15,583 nt of DNA from an uncultured Rickettsiales bacterium (GTDB lineage: Bacteria; Pseudomonadota; Alphaproteobacteria; Rickettsiales; UBA1997). The DNA lies in the NCBI GenBank assembly GCA_937927795.1, contig CALBSF010000192.1, positions 1 through 15,583 of the forward strand, written 5' to 3'. A program made the position numbers and the translations under genes. The notes under the pieces were generated by a model that saw nothing but the letters and a program-made list of their open reading frames with translations, was not told the origin of the DNA and searched no databases. Within the stretch, counting starts at the first letter, position 1, and each line of letters begins with the position of its first letter. This document shows, piece by piece, positions 6,801-14,799 of the stretch.

Positions 6801-7690
6801 TTAATTATTTTTTCTGCATCAAATTTAGGCAAAAAATCTTTAACTTTTTCTCTCCAAGTTTGACCAAGATTATGCTCATATTCTTTGACACTTTTATTCT
6901 CGCGGCTTTTTAGGGTAATTCTTTCTAGCTCTTTCTGCGTTGTATTTTCGTCAGCAAGTGAGCGGATCTTTTTTGATCTATTACTAAAAAAATTATTTAA
7001 TTCTTGCGGAACATTTTTTAATTCAAAAAAACATTCTTTCCCTTTATGCTCAATCTCATAACCAAGCTCCTTGACTAGTCTGGCAAGCTCTGATCTATAA
7101 ATTAATCCTAAGAATTTTTTATTATCATAAATTTCATCAAAATAAGCAGAACGCCATTTTCCTTTTTCATCAGTAGTTAAATTTGCAACAATTGTATGAG
7201 TATGAAGCTGAGGATCAAGGTCGCGCGATAATTCATGTCTAAACATAGCAGCAACCATTTTACCGGTGCTTTTAAGATTAATTTCATCACCCTTTCTTAC
7301 TCTGGTTTTTAAATAATCTTTTTCAATTTCATCAAGAGTATTCTTAACAGCTTGGTTGTGGGCTTCTATCAATCTTTTATCATCATAAACCAAAGCCATT
7401 ATTGAAACAGATTTTGGCGCAGAAAATGTTAGATCTCTTCCTGGATCGTGAATAATATCCATACCTTTAGCCACGCCGATTTGCTGACCGCTTGGAAGTT
7501 TGCCATCAAGTATTGCTTTAAAAACTTCTGCTTTAACATTTCCATCTAGCTCCAACTCTTCTGCACCTTTGCCATACCAATTACTAAATTTTTGATGATT
7601 AGGATCGTTTGAAGCATAGTAATCATCTTTAGCAAAATACTCAGTTGTTTTGGCACTGTTTTTAACTTTTGTAACTGATAACATATTCAT
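3881..7690 (-). CDS. traI: TraI/TrwC-type (MOBF) conjugative relaxase-helicase with C-terminal Toprim domain
   Basis: A 1269-residue enzyme that would nick the transfer origin, stay bound to the cut strand and unwind it during conjugation. The N-terminal TrwC-type relaxase (1 to about 300) begins MLSVTKVKN, has candidate catalytic tyrosines Y18 and Y24/Y25, the FSAPKSVSI motif (89-97), and the three-histidine metal site H152, H163, H165 in DPQLHTHT. A single RecD-like SF1 helicase follows: Walker A GFAGVGKT (450-457), VVDEAS (531-536), GDRRQ (561-565), VTAHKAQG (835-842) and YVEISRA (866-872). After a charged helical linker (1028-1060) comes a Toprim-type primase-like domain with E1153 (YLAEGFATA) and the DxD pair D1199/D1201 (AADND). 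F TraI lacks the Toprim part. ATG 7690 overlaps the upstream stop (ATGA); the second ATG at 7684 gives the canonical MLSV start. RAGE elements usually carry a MOBQ TraA instead. Confidence 0.92.
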   Translation of the reverse strand: MNMLSVTKVKNSAKTTEYFAKDDYYASNDPNHQKFSNWYGKGAEELELDGNVKAEVFKAILDGKLPSGQQIGVAKGMDIIHDPGRDLTFSAPKSVSIMALVYDDKRLIEAHNQAVKNTLDEIEKDYLKTRVRKGDEINLKSTGKMVAAMFRHELSRDLDPQLHTHTIVANLTTDEKGKWRSAYFDEIYDNKKFLGLIYRSELARLVKELGYEIEHKGKECFFELKNVPQELNNFFSNRSKKIRSLADENTTQKELERITLKSRENKSVKEYEHNLGQTWREKVKDFLPKFDAEKIIKSSSKEIKTIHKPVLDMRSETAITAKQAVDFAVKHLSERKTVFTKNEIISTALNDTLSNTNLSHITKAVNALVAKDKLLPVKKDGLEKNTYTTADLLAKENAIIKMMIAGRNKHNSITTNLDKYSDVLSKLNDGQKRSAELILSNQDMITGIQGFAGVGKTFMLNTVNQIAKSEGYQLLGLSPTGVATRNLNIAADIESMTLQRFLMQYDGVAMGRGTEKGRVEMREEFKDKVIVVDEASMISTVQMKNLLTIASELKFKLVLVGDRRQLDSVEAGVPFYEMQRNGMPFADMREIIRQKNPQLKSAVYSTIKRDIEKAFKEIEYDVHETKDVANLAVKKFMELPQASRNNSIILTPANETREEVNSEISRLIYEERKQQTQNKEHVSEIYQNKNLSEAEKTRAYRFREGDVILFSKDRNFIGVKRNTYCQVTKIDAKENLVTIKTGLFTTQTFNPIKLKGKAAKNYFEVFSRNERIFREGDRVAFNRSIPELKIINSDGAILSKIDRLNFYFKLDNNGKEIKIKKSSPEIKHLDYSYAVTAHKAQGLTCQNVIAVCESTRDKLTSQKNFYVEISRAEERAIVITDDKEKVIEKLKENTGVEISAREHQDIAHLGINMIKPASKPQVENSRVEKQHLEKKQFIVNYSQPEIRDYFIEAIKSAIKIDAPNAVEAVEKSLENKSEKIRFGQKKEYEICWYGEAGYIKNYKTGEYFDWGLNSIKDKKKISIISKEDLVKKQELDNKARKEQEEKRISEEKQVADNAKKYFEGFFKSGLLNTTNNKYLQKKGINQKVINGVKFTKDDKLVVPLYDVKGKLHSLQFIDNEGNKTFLKGGKKQGNFFMIDAEKIKDSKEIYLAEGFATAVSINLATNKPVAVTFDAGNIEHVLKNLKEAHPNKEFTIAADNDLWKEHNVGKERAELAAQKYGAKVILPNFTLAHKDEMPTDFNDLHKLSGIHEVQKQLDQHHVNQVQIHI

Positions 7691-7977
7691 TCTACACCAT
7701 TGGTGGCCATAATTCTTTTTGTTGTTTCCTCAAATTTCTTAAATTCTTCCTCTGAAAATTTAGAACCAACAAAAACCTGTGCGAACCCTGCACATAAACT
7801 CAACGCCTTTAATGCTTTTGCTTCAAATGTATTTGTTTTGATTGGAGTATCGGTGAGAATTAATTTCCTTATATAGCCGGAAATTGAATCATTACTGGCG
7901 GAAGCTCTTTCTTTCAAGAAGGCTATTTCGTCATCGCTAAGTCTTATCGGGAATGGTTTCTTTTTTGCTTTTGTCAT
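7687..7977 (-). CDS. Small ribbon-helix-helix protein, likely relaxosome accessory factor
   Basis: This 96-residue protein begins with a basic tail and the pattern FPIRLSDDEIAFLKERA followed by a helix ending SGYIRKLIL (residues 9-41). That is the strand-helix-helix layout of ribbon-helix-helix DNA-binding proteins such as MobC, TraY and TraD of Ti-type elements. The rest is helical and acidic and may serve for oligomerisation or contact with the relaxase. Its stop overlaps the relaxase start (ATGA), so the two are translationally coupled, the normal arrangement for an oriT-binding accessory protein and its relaxase. It lies 18 bases after the traD stop. No clear Shine-Dalgarno site precedes ATG 7977. 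It could instead, or also, repress the operon, as related proteins do. Confidence 0.75.
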   Translation of the reverse strand: MTKAKKKPFPIRLSDDEIAFLKERASASNDSISGYIRKLILTDTPIKTNTFEAKALKALSLCAGFAQVFVGSKFSEEEFKKFEETTKRIMATNGVE

Positions 7978-7995
7978 ATAAAATTATAAATTAGG

Positions 7996-10035
7996 TTAAA
8001 GAAATAAAGCTGAATGCCTGTCGGGTTTTGCGTTGGCTGGATTAGTTTCGTCCTGGTTTTCTTCGTCATCTGCATCACTTTCTGAATTATCATCCTCGTC
8101 TTGTTCTTCTTCGAACTCGTTTTTTTCTTCAGGATTAGATTTTTTTATATCCGCTTCTTGCTTGGCGATATAATCAAGCAGAGGTAATTGTTCTTGCTCT
8201 TTGGGGCTTTCAGCTTCTTTGACGCTTGAGTTAACAACATCATCAATTTTGATATTTACGATGTTTTCAGTTTCTATCTCATTTACTTTTTCGATAAATC
8301 TTTGAGCAATTTTTTCTCTCTCCTTTACCTTGAATAAAACTTTAGAAATTGGAAATTCTCCGGCGAATTTTATATAAGCCTGTAAGGCTTTCATATACAT
8401 TATTTCTGACGAAATAACTAATCTCTTTAGGCTTTTTTGTGTGTTTAAACTAACTCCATCACGAATCTCATTTGCGCCATAAGATATACCTTCTTTGACT
8501 TCTTCAATTTCTTGATAACCAAGATTCTGCGAGCAGTAATCAGAGGTTTCATCATCAGCACCAGCGAAAAATAATTTATTACGACATAGCGAAGTAATGG
8601 TATCAGTTTTATCTTTACCATAGATTGATTTTAATTGTGAGATTGAGTGAAGAGATAAAATAAAAGCACCACCGAATTGTCTGCTTTGAGCAAGCCCATC
8701 TAGCAGTGATGGAAGTTGTTGAAGCGAGCCAATTTCATCTAAAATTATCCAAATTCTTCTTGGATTATTATTTGCATAACTATTTTGCTCTACACTTAAA
8801 AGTGCTTTTACAGCAATATCAATCCATGTTGAGATCAGTGGTTGCAAGCTTTCATGTTGATCACTTCGTGAAGAAATAAATAGAAAACCATTATCATCTT
8901 TTTGCTCTACCCATTTTCTTATCGAAAAATTTTCTTTATCATCATGCAGATATTTCATTGATGAAATATAGGCTGCCAGGATTGCCAAAATACTTAGTGA
9001 AGTTTTTTCTGATTCAGCACTAATTAAGGAAGAAGCTTCTGTTCCTGATAAGAACTGCGCTAACATCTTGTAATTAGTTTTTAGCAGCGAATCTACAAAT
9101 TCTTGATTTCCAACATCGCCACCCTTCTCTTCCTTTAGTTTTTTAGCAAAAACTGCAAATACTCTTCTTGCAGAATCTGTCCAAAATGGACCCGAACTAT
9201 CTTTCTTTTCCGGAATAAAAGCTGAGGCGATATAATCATAATCGCTATCTATTCTGATCTCTTTAAAGAAAGACCATGATTTTGACCTGGCATCTAGCGG
9301 ATTTAAAATAACATCTTTTGCATCATCATAATAAGTTGCTGTATATGTTCCCATCTTATCATAAATGATAGCTCTATCTCCACTAGCCCTTATCTGATCT
9401 AAAAGCTCTAAAATTGCGTTAGTTTTACCTGTTCCTGTTGAACCTAGAATTACAGTATGAAGAAATTCAGCATTGCGAGGAAAAGGAATCTTGGCCAACG
9501 AATAAGGCACACTTAAAATAGCGCCTGGATTACCGCTTTTTATGGCTTCTTTAAAATTAAATTTGGAAATAATTTTTACCAGTTTTCTTCTGGAAACAAT
9601 TTTCCCACCGCGAACAAATTTTTCTGCAGCAAGTTTTTTACCTTTTAAATTAAAGGCCGACAACATCACAACAACTGCTATTGATGCAATTAATGCTCCA
9701 ACCAAAAATCCATTCAAAAAAGAAGAAACAATATCATTTTTTAATGAAATAAGTTGTGGATTACTTACTACTTCAAAAGCCTTGATATTATGGATATAGC
9801 CATGTCTTCCAATAAAATGCATATTGAAATTTCCTGCACCAATAAAAACAAAGGCTTCGGCGATAAAAAAGATAAAAACTTCTTTAAATGAATACAGATC
9901 ATATAAGGCAGCAACATAATATAAATCTCCCATGACAATGACTGCCAAAGCTATTTTCATTACTGTAGAAAATAACTGAGATGTCATTCTGAGAGAATGA
10001 ATACTGGTTTGTCCGCCTCTAACTAGGTTTTTCAT
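7996..10035 (-). CDS. traD: F-type conjugative coupling protein TraD
   Basis: The type IV coupling ATPase that brings the relaxase-DNA complex to the inner-membrane secretion channel. It has 679 residues, compared with about 717 in F TraD. Two hydrophobic regions near the N terminus (about 22-66 and 106-127) form the membrane anchor. Walker A is GSTGTGKT (198-205) and Walker B is WIILDE (429-434), followed by SLQQLPSLLDGLAQSRQFGG, typical of TraD/TraG proteins. The last 45 residues include a very acidic stretch (about 636-665), a place where F TraD also has a disordered tail used to contact the relaxase. The N-terminal RGGQ motif occurs in F-type TraD. No strong ribosome-binding site is visible before the ATG. 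It starts 35 bases from a divergently oriented small gene, and 337 bases separate it from traG. Confidence 0.92.
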   Translation of the reverse strand: MKNLVRGGQTSIHSLRMTSQLFSTVMKIALAVIVMGDLYYVAALYDLYSFKEVFIFFIAEAFVFIGAGNFNMHFIGRHGYIHNIKAFEVVSNPQLISLKNDIVSSFLNGFLVGALIASIAVVVMLSAFNLKGKKLAAEKFVRGGKIVSRRKLVKIISKFNFKEAIKSGNPGAILSVPYSLAKIPFPRNAEFLHTVILGSTGTGKTNAILELLDQIRASGDRAIIYDKMGTYTATYYDDAKDVILNPLDARSKSWSFFKEIRIDSDYDYIASAFIPEKKDSSGPFWTDSARRVFAVFAKKLKEEKGGDVGNQEFVDSLLKTNYKMLAQFLSGTEASSLISAESEKTSLSILAILAAYISSMKYLHDDKENFSIRKWVEQKDDNGFLFISSRSDQHESLQPLISTWIDIAVKALLSVEQNSYANNNPRRIWIILDEIGSLQQLPSLLDGLAQSRQFGGAFILSLHSISQLKSIYGKDKTDTITSLCRNKLFFAGADDETSDYCSQNLGYQEIEEVKEGISYGANEIRDGVSLNTQKSLKRLVISSEIMYMKALQAYIKFAGEFPISKVLFKVKEREKIAQRFIEKVNEIETENIVNIKIDDVVNSSVKEAESPKEQEQLPLLDYIAKQEADIKKSNPEEKNEFEEEQDEDDNSESDADDEENQDETNPANAKPDRHSALFL

Positions 10036-10070
10036 TGATTTTTACAAAATTACAGGAAAAATTATCTCTT

Positions 10071-10376
10071 ATGAAAGAGCAAAAAACTAACACACCGAAA
10101 GAAAAAGCTTCTAAGCTTAAACTAAAGGCGGGAATCGCTTGCCTTGGTTTATTTGCGTTGTTGATTGTTATAATGCTTATAACTTCAATGAATGGCATTT
10201 TGCTCTCCCTGGCTGTTATTTCTCATATTTCTGGAATGTATTTTCTGGCAACTTCTGGCTATACAAAATGGAATTTATGCCATAATCGTTGCGGAAATAA
10301 TTGGGCACATAACTATTCACAAAATCCAATGGATCCAACGAATCCATTCTACAGATCAAGACACCGGTTAAATTAA
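10071..10376 (+). CDS. Small two-helix membrane protein of unknown function, antisense to the tra operon
   Basis: From ATG 10071 the frame encodes 101 residues; a TTG at 10035 would lengthen it, but that falls at the traD start codon. The protein has a lysine-rich N terminus, two likely membrane helices (about 20-40 and 43-64) and a polar tail with two cysteines (C70, C74) and NPMDPTNPFYRSRH. I do not recognise a family. It fills the interval between traD and traG, where no minus-strand frame is convincing, and its stop overlaps the traG stop by 4 bases. AGGA at 10053 is too far upstream to be an ideal ribosome-binding site. F places its exclusion genes traS and traT between traG and traD, so a surface or entry-exclusion role is possible, but this is inferred from position only. 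It might be a chance frame. Confidence 0.5.
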   Translation: MKEQKTNTPKEKASKLKLKAGIACLGLFALLIVIMLITSMNGILLSLAVISHISGMYFLATSGYTKWNLCHNRCGNNWAHNYSQNPMDPTNPFYRSRHRLN

Positions 10377-12955
10377 AATAATCCCTCATCTTCCTCCTTC
10401 TTAACCTTGTTGATGACGCTATTTCCCATTTCAATATTATCACTTTGGGCACTATCAATTTTCTGCTTTATACTAGAAAATTTCTCAGAAGTTGTTTCTT
10501 GTAGATGCGAATTATCTATTTGTTTTGTATCTCCTGAAAAGCTGTAGGGATTACTCTCTAGGCCTAGATTATGATTATTTCTAAAAGAGGTTTCTTCATT
10601 TCTATAATCAGCAGCAAGATTTGGCTTCTGGACATGATCTATTTTTTCAATTTTATTTCCGATAAACTCGTTTATTTCCTGATTAAGAATAGATTTATCC
10701 TGATTGTTTGGATTAGTAATTTTCGCTGCTTCATACTCACCATATTTATTAACCAAACTTCCCCATAGCTCTTGATTATAATTTCTATCAACTTCAGCAG
10801 ATTTAGTTCTGATCTCTTGCTGTTGCTCACTATATCTTTTTGCATTCTCAAAATGCTGCCCTGATTCTCTACTGAGAGAAGAAGCATTATTGAAGGTTTC
10901 ATTAATTGATTCGCCTCTAGAATCACTAAAATTAAAACGGCTAGACTGAATTGCAGATTCCACAGTAGCAAAATCTTTTGATAAATTATGTTGATTACTA
11001 TAACTCACCGCAGCTCTATAATGATCTTGGTCAGCACTTCTTCCAGAAAATTGAGCATTACCACTAAGTGATGTACTTCCACCAACCGAACCAATTTTTC
11101 CTGCAGAACCATTCATGCCGAGATTTGCTCCTATGCCAATTCCAGCAAGAATTTCTGCGGATTTCTCTCTCGTTATACCATGTTCCTGAGCAAAATCATT
11201 AACTGCATTGTTAATTCTGCTAAATGCAGATTTCTCTTCTGAACTGAAATTTTGCTCAAATCCGCTTGAACTCTCAATTGAACGATGATTATTTATCATC
11301 ATCTCAAAGCCATGCGCTTTAGTCTGGGCAGCTTGAATTGACTGCGTTCTAGCCAATGATTGCTCATTGCTGATTTGACTTGAAAGTGCACTTTCCATTC
11401 TTTCGGAACCCCTAACATCAACTCCTAACCTTGATTCCGCATTACTATTATCAATTGAGCTAGACCCATTATCATTGCGATGAATTACCTGACCGGCATC
11501 ATTCATAATTGAAACTCCTGAATAAGCATGACGCTGACCCATACTAACATTGCCGAAACTTAAATTACCTGTTGTTCCCTCTTGAGCAGCAATAGAAGAT
11601 GCTCCTTGAATACCCGACATAAGTGAAGTAGCTGCTGATGACATAGCAGCTGCACCTCCTCTAGCAATAAGAAGAGCAATCATTGGTATAGACGCTGTCA
11701 TATATCCAGCTGCAGCCGCAATATTACTCATAGTTTGTTCTAAGGCTGAGTGATTTGCTAAAGTAACACCTAATCCATCTCCGATGCCTATAGTATAAAC
11801 AGAGCCAGCTCCCATCAGAATACGATGAAAAATCGCATAAAATGGTCCCCAGGCAGCAAGCCAGAAAAAAGTTGTAAAATAACTTCTGAGTACCATTCCA
11901 GTCATACCAGGAATGAATGATATCAAAATAACAAGTGGAAAAGCGCCTATAAAAACAACTTCAATTACAATCTTTAACAGTGGAAGCCACATGCCAGCTT
12001 GCGTTCCCATAGTTTGAAAAGTGGATTTTGTTTGCAATGCAGCCCTGGCATTTTGGTAAGATTGAATCTGATTCTCTGCTTCATAATTTTCTACCGCAGA
12101 ATTTATGGCATTCACCATCATTGACTGCTGTAGTATTTGCTCTGATGTTTTACTAACATCGAAAAAATAATCAGTTAGAAGTGGGGTTGCTGAGGATAAA
12201 ATTGATTTTGTTAAATTTGGTTTTGAAGACGAAAAGCCTAAATTTTTTAATAAATTTGGATCCTGATATTGCTTTTGCCAGTCTGCATCAAGACTTGCTG
12301 CTCCAGCTTTGCATGTTGGATAACTAGTTACCCCCGCTTGATTAATGTAAGTAAAAAACCTGTTTTCAACCTGCTGCTCTTTAACAAAACCCCAAATATC
12401 ATCAGAATTTTTAAGATCATCAAAGGAGTATATGCCATATTCTAAATCAAAAAATATACAGTTCTGCGAGAAGCTATCAATACTTGCAGCTAAGTTAGAA
12501 TTGGTGATTCTTGTTTGTTGCATCGCTTGCCACAAATTCACTCCGAAAATCATGCCATTTTCTGTATATTGCAGATCATTTGGTAAAGAATAAACTGACT
12601 CAAATTGCTTTGTTAAAGCATAGCTAATTTGACTGGTTGTTGATGCAGCATAAGCTATCACAAAAGGAACATTGTCAATTGTTGCTCCCATTAGAGCGGG
12701 ATTGGTTTTGTCAGTTACTTGGACAGTCGCTTTTGGATAAAGAAGAGTTTGAGTTATAATGAATGTTGTTACAAACCATCTACTTGAGTCATAAAGAGAG
12801 CCAGCTAATGCTGCATTCAACACAGCAATCATAAAAGCCAAAGACGCAGCAATAGTAACAACACTCATATAGTCTCCGCTTTTTATAAGCATCGCAAGAC
12901 CATTGAATATATCTACGAAGTATTCTCCACCCCCTATTGTGATAAACTCATACAT
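10373..12955 (-). CDS. traG: Conjugative transfer protein TraG, mating-pair stabilisation
   Basis: An 860-residue inner-membrane protein of the F-type system (F TraG is about 940 residues). The N-terminal domain has the family's hydrophobic segments (about 30-54 and 60-74), a large periplasmic region with conserved-looking cysteines C166 and C215, and then further membrane segments at about 325-350, 358-382 and 415-432. In this family the N-terminal part is needed for pilus assembly and the C-terminal part for mating-pair stabilisation and exclusion specificity. From residue 435 on the protein is rich in Ser, Gln, Asn and Ala, polar and helical, without a recognised domain. It begins 3 bases after the stop of the four-helix membrane gene, with no visible Shine-Dalgarno site, which suggests coupled translation. 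Its 3' end overlaps a convergent gene by 4 bases. Confidence 0.9.
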   Translation of the reverse strand: MYEFITIGGGEYFVDIFNGLAMLIKSGDYMSVVTIAASLAFMIAVLNAALAGSLYDSSRWFVTTFIITQTLLYPKATVQVTDKTNPALMGATIDNVPFVIAYAASTTSQISYALTKQFESVYSLPNDLQYTENGMIFGVNLWQAMQQTRITNSNLAASIDSFSQNCIFFDLEYGIYSFDDLKNSDDIWGFVKEQQVENRFFTYINQAGVTSYPTCKAGAASLDADWQKQYQDPNLLKNLGFSSSKPNLTKSILSSATPLLTDYFFDVSKTSEQILQQSMMVNAINSAVENYEAENQIQSYQNARAALQTKSTFQTMGTQAGMWLPLLKIVIEVVFIGAFPLVILISFIPGMTGMVLRSYFTTFFWLAAWGPFYAIFHRILMGAGSVYTIGIGDGLGVTLANHSALEQTMSNIAAAAGYMTASIPMIALLIARGGAAAMSSAATSLMSGIQGASSIAAQEGTTGNLSFGNVSMGQRHAYSGVSIMNDAGQVIHRNDNGSSSIDNSNAESRLGVDVRGSERMESALSSQISNEQSLARTQSIQAAQTKAHGFEMMINNHRSIESSSGFEQNFSSEEKSAFSRINNAVNDFAQEHGITREKSAEILAGIGIGANLGMNGSAGKIGSVGGSTSLSGNAQFSGRSADQDHYRAAVSYSNQHNLSKDFATVESAIQSSRFNFSDSRGESINETFNNASSLSRESGQHFENAKRYSEQQQEIRTKSAEVDRNYNQELWGSLVNKYGEYEAAKITNPNNQDKSILNQEINEFIGNKIEKIDHVQKPNLAADYRNEETSFRNNHNLGLESNPYSFSGDTKQIDNSHLQETTSEKFSSIKQKIDSAQSDNIEMGNSVINKVKKEEDEGLF

Positions 12956-12958
12956 AGT

Positions 12959-13357
12959 TTAAGCGCGATTTTTTATTTCTCTTAAAACTACTAAAAGTAA
13001 GAATATGGCTGCGTAGCAGATAAATAATTTCAGCAGGAATGGCACTATAATTGATTTAATAATCAGAAAATTTGCCAGACACACTATCACATGACAAAAT
13101 GAGAGCAGCTTCAACCCATGAGAACTGTGCCTATAATCAATAAACAAAAAGCCAAAAAAGCTAAGAATAATCAAGTAGCCACTAAATTCACTTCTGACAT
13201 CATATCCCAAAGAAGAATCGAAAGAGCTGGTAAAAATTATAGTTAGTAAATATGCAAATAAAGCAATGACGGCAAATCTGAACCATTCTGCTTTATTCCT
13301 ACGAGTTTTAGAAAAATAAGATTTTATTTCGCTTCTTACCTGATTTATGTCCGACAT
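12959..13357 (-). CDS. Four-helix inner-membrane protein of unknown function within the tra operon
   Basis: This 132-residue protein has a basic, soluble N terminus (residues 1-25) and four probable membrane helices (about 26-44, 60-74, 82-99 and 103-125), ending in a short basic tail. I do not recognise its family. The ribosome-binding site AGGAG lies 5 bases before the ATG, and the gene sits 20 bases after traH and 3 bases before traG, so it is a member of the transfer operon and not an insertion. Small membrane proteins at this place in F-like operons can be pilus-assembly or exclusion factors; neither can be shown here. The positively charged N terminus suggests that this end is cytoplasmic. 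Confidence 0.75.
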   Translation of the reverse strand: MSDINQVRSEIKSYFSKTRRNKAEWFRFAVIALFAYLLTIIFTSSFDSSLGYDVRSEFSGYLIILSFFGFLFIDYRHSSHGLKLLSFCHVIVCLANFLIIKSIIVPFLLKLFICYAAIFLLLVVLREIKNRA

Positions 13358-13377
13358 ATTTTCTCCTGTTTTTTAAG

Positions 13378-14799
13378 TTAAAATTTTGAAGCCCACAAAA
13401 GATTCTGCTTCATCTTATTGCCCATACGAGCAGCAAGCATTGATTGAATCTTTTGCGTTTCCTGAACAATTTTTAAACCTTGCTCAAAGGAATCTTTGCT
13501 ATCGATGCGATATTCGGCCAACTCTTTGCGCGCCGCTTCAACACCCTTTTGAAATCTATCAATATTATCTTGATCAAAATTTTTAACTTGCTTTGCTTGC
13601 TCTTGGACTGACTTTAAAATTTCATCGAGGTAGTTATAGAGCATGTCTATTGCAACCAATGAACTGTAGTATTCTGGATTAATCCCGCTAGCAGCAGAAG
13701 AAGAACCAAAATAGGCTTGGCGCACAATCATTGCTTTGTGAATTGGCACGGAAGTTTTTGAAACAAGATCAATATGTTTTGCTTCAAATTTCTCACCGGT
13801 TGCAATGCGAGAAGTCATCTCACTCATCACTGTAGAAATTCTTTTCTTAAAACCTCGATCTGCCGGAATTGTAATTGTTTTTTCGGTAGGATTTAGACAC
13901 TTATCTTTTTCATCGCAGCCTAAAACAGTGATTGCTCCGCCTTCTAAAATTGCTTTAATGGTTTCATTCTTTACCACAATATTCGGTTTATAAGAAGTCT
14001 GTGGCCCAGCCTCTTCACTTTGTGGAGTTTTAATAATTATAGTTCCTGTAAGAGCTTGAACAAACTGCGCCAGCTCGTCATTACTATCAGAAAGAATTGG
14101 AGATTTTTTTAATACTTCCCATGCAATATTTATATCAACTGGCCTTTGATCGCCGTGAACATCATTAGCTGATTTTATATGCTGAGCAGATTTACCTCCT
14201 GTTTTACATTCGGCAGAAGCTCTTGCATAGTCAGTTGCCCAACCTTTTGAATTTGCAGTTGTTTTACAATAAGCCTCAGTTTTTCCTGCTAGGGCTAATC
14301 CTCCCCCAACTAATCCTTGGGCTAGATCGCAAGAGTTAAGATTTGCGGTATTAATTCTATCAATAATGGATTGAAGCTGATCCATTGTTCCTTTAATTGA
14401 AGGCGACATCGTTTCAAGTGCCAATTGAAAAGCAAAGCCCATAGCATTGCTAGGAATGGCTTTTAGAAGAGCAACAAATTGATCGGTATTAATATGAGAA
14501 AATGCGCCAGTATAAACATCAATTCCACCACATCCCGCTCTGATTCCTGGGGGAGTTATTGTTATTGGATTAACACTAACAACTTTTGTACGCGCAACAA
14601 AATTTCCTCCAGTATAATATCCAGCCCCTTGAAGCTGATAGGCTCCTGCCTCAGTGTTGTTTGAATAACTACCTCCTATATCATTCCAAAAATCACCCAT
14701 CGAATCACCAACGGATTTTGCGTAAACAAAATTACCATATAAAACAGTTATAACTGTTAAAACTATTATAACTGACAATTTTATTTTTCTAGAAATCAT
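13378..14799 (-). CDS. traH: Conjugal transfer pilus-assembly protein TraH
   Basis: A 473-residue periplasmic protein of F-type type IV secretion, needed for pilus assembly and extension (F TraH is about 458 residues). A signal peptide with cleavage after FVYA (about residue 27) leads into GDSMGDFWNDIGGS and a YYTGGNFVARTKVVSVNPITITPPGIRAGCGGID-type region, both hallmark sequences of the family. The last 90 residues form long charged helices, probably coiled coil. ATG 14799 is preferred over an in-frame GTG at 14802 because GGAGG (14806-14810) is 6 bases from the ATG but only 3 from the GTG. The start lies inside the end of traF (11-base overlap), so the two are translationally coupled. Four cysteine residues in the N-terminal half could form disulfides, which fits the adjacent thioredoxin-like TraF. 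Confidence 0.92.
   Translation of the reverse strand: MISRKIKLSVIIVLTVITVLYGNFVYAKSVGDSMGDFWNDIGGSYSNNTEAGAYQLQGAGYYTGGNFVARTKVVSVNPITITPPGIRAGCGGIDVYTGAFSHINTDQFVALLKAIPSNAMGFAFQLALETMSPSIKGTMDQLQSIIDRINTANLNSCDLAQGLVGGGLALAGKTEAYCKTTANSKGWATDYARASAECKTGGKSAQHIKSANDVHGDQRPVDINIAWEVLKKSPILSDSNDELAQFVQALTGTIIIKTPQSEEAGPQTSYKPNIVVKNETIKAILEGGAITVLGCDEKDKCLNPTEKTITIPADRGFKKRISTVMSEMTSRIATGEKFEAKHIDLVSKTSVPIHKAMIVRQAYFGSSSAASGINPEYYSSLVAIDMLYNYLDEILKSVQEQAKQVKNFDQDNIDRFQKGVEAARKELAEYRIDSKDSFEQGLKIVQETQKIQSMLAARMGNKMKQNLLWASKF

Noticed and set aside
6627..6863. Plus-strand frames opposite the relaxase gene (also 4437-4688)
   Set aside because: They are shadows of the relaxase reading frame with no domain features or start signals.
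7978..7995. Transfer origin (oriT) in the gap between traD and the ribbon-helix-helix gene
   Set aside because: The gap is only 18 bases and has no inverted repeat; oriT is probably elsewhere.
10328..10348. Hairpin AATGGAT/ATCCATT with a 7-base loop
   Set aside because: Short stem inside the coding tail of the small plus-strand gene (NPMDPTNPF), with no T-run; probably a by-product of coding sequence.
10216..10458. Minus-strand frame of 80 codons between traD and traG
   Set aside because: It runs into the end of traG in another frame and its product has no membrane or domain pattern; the plus-strand frame at 10071-10376 is the better candidate.
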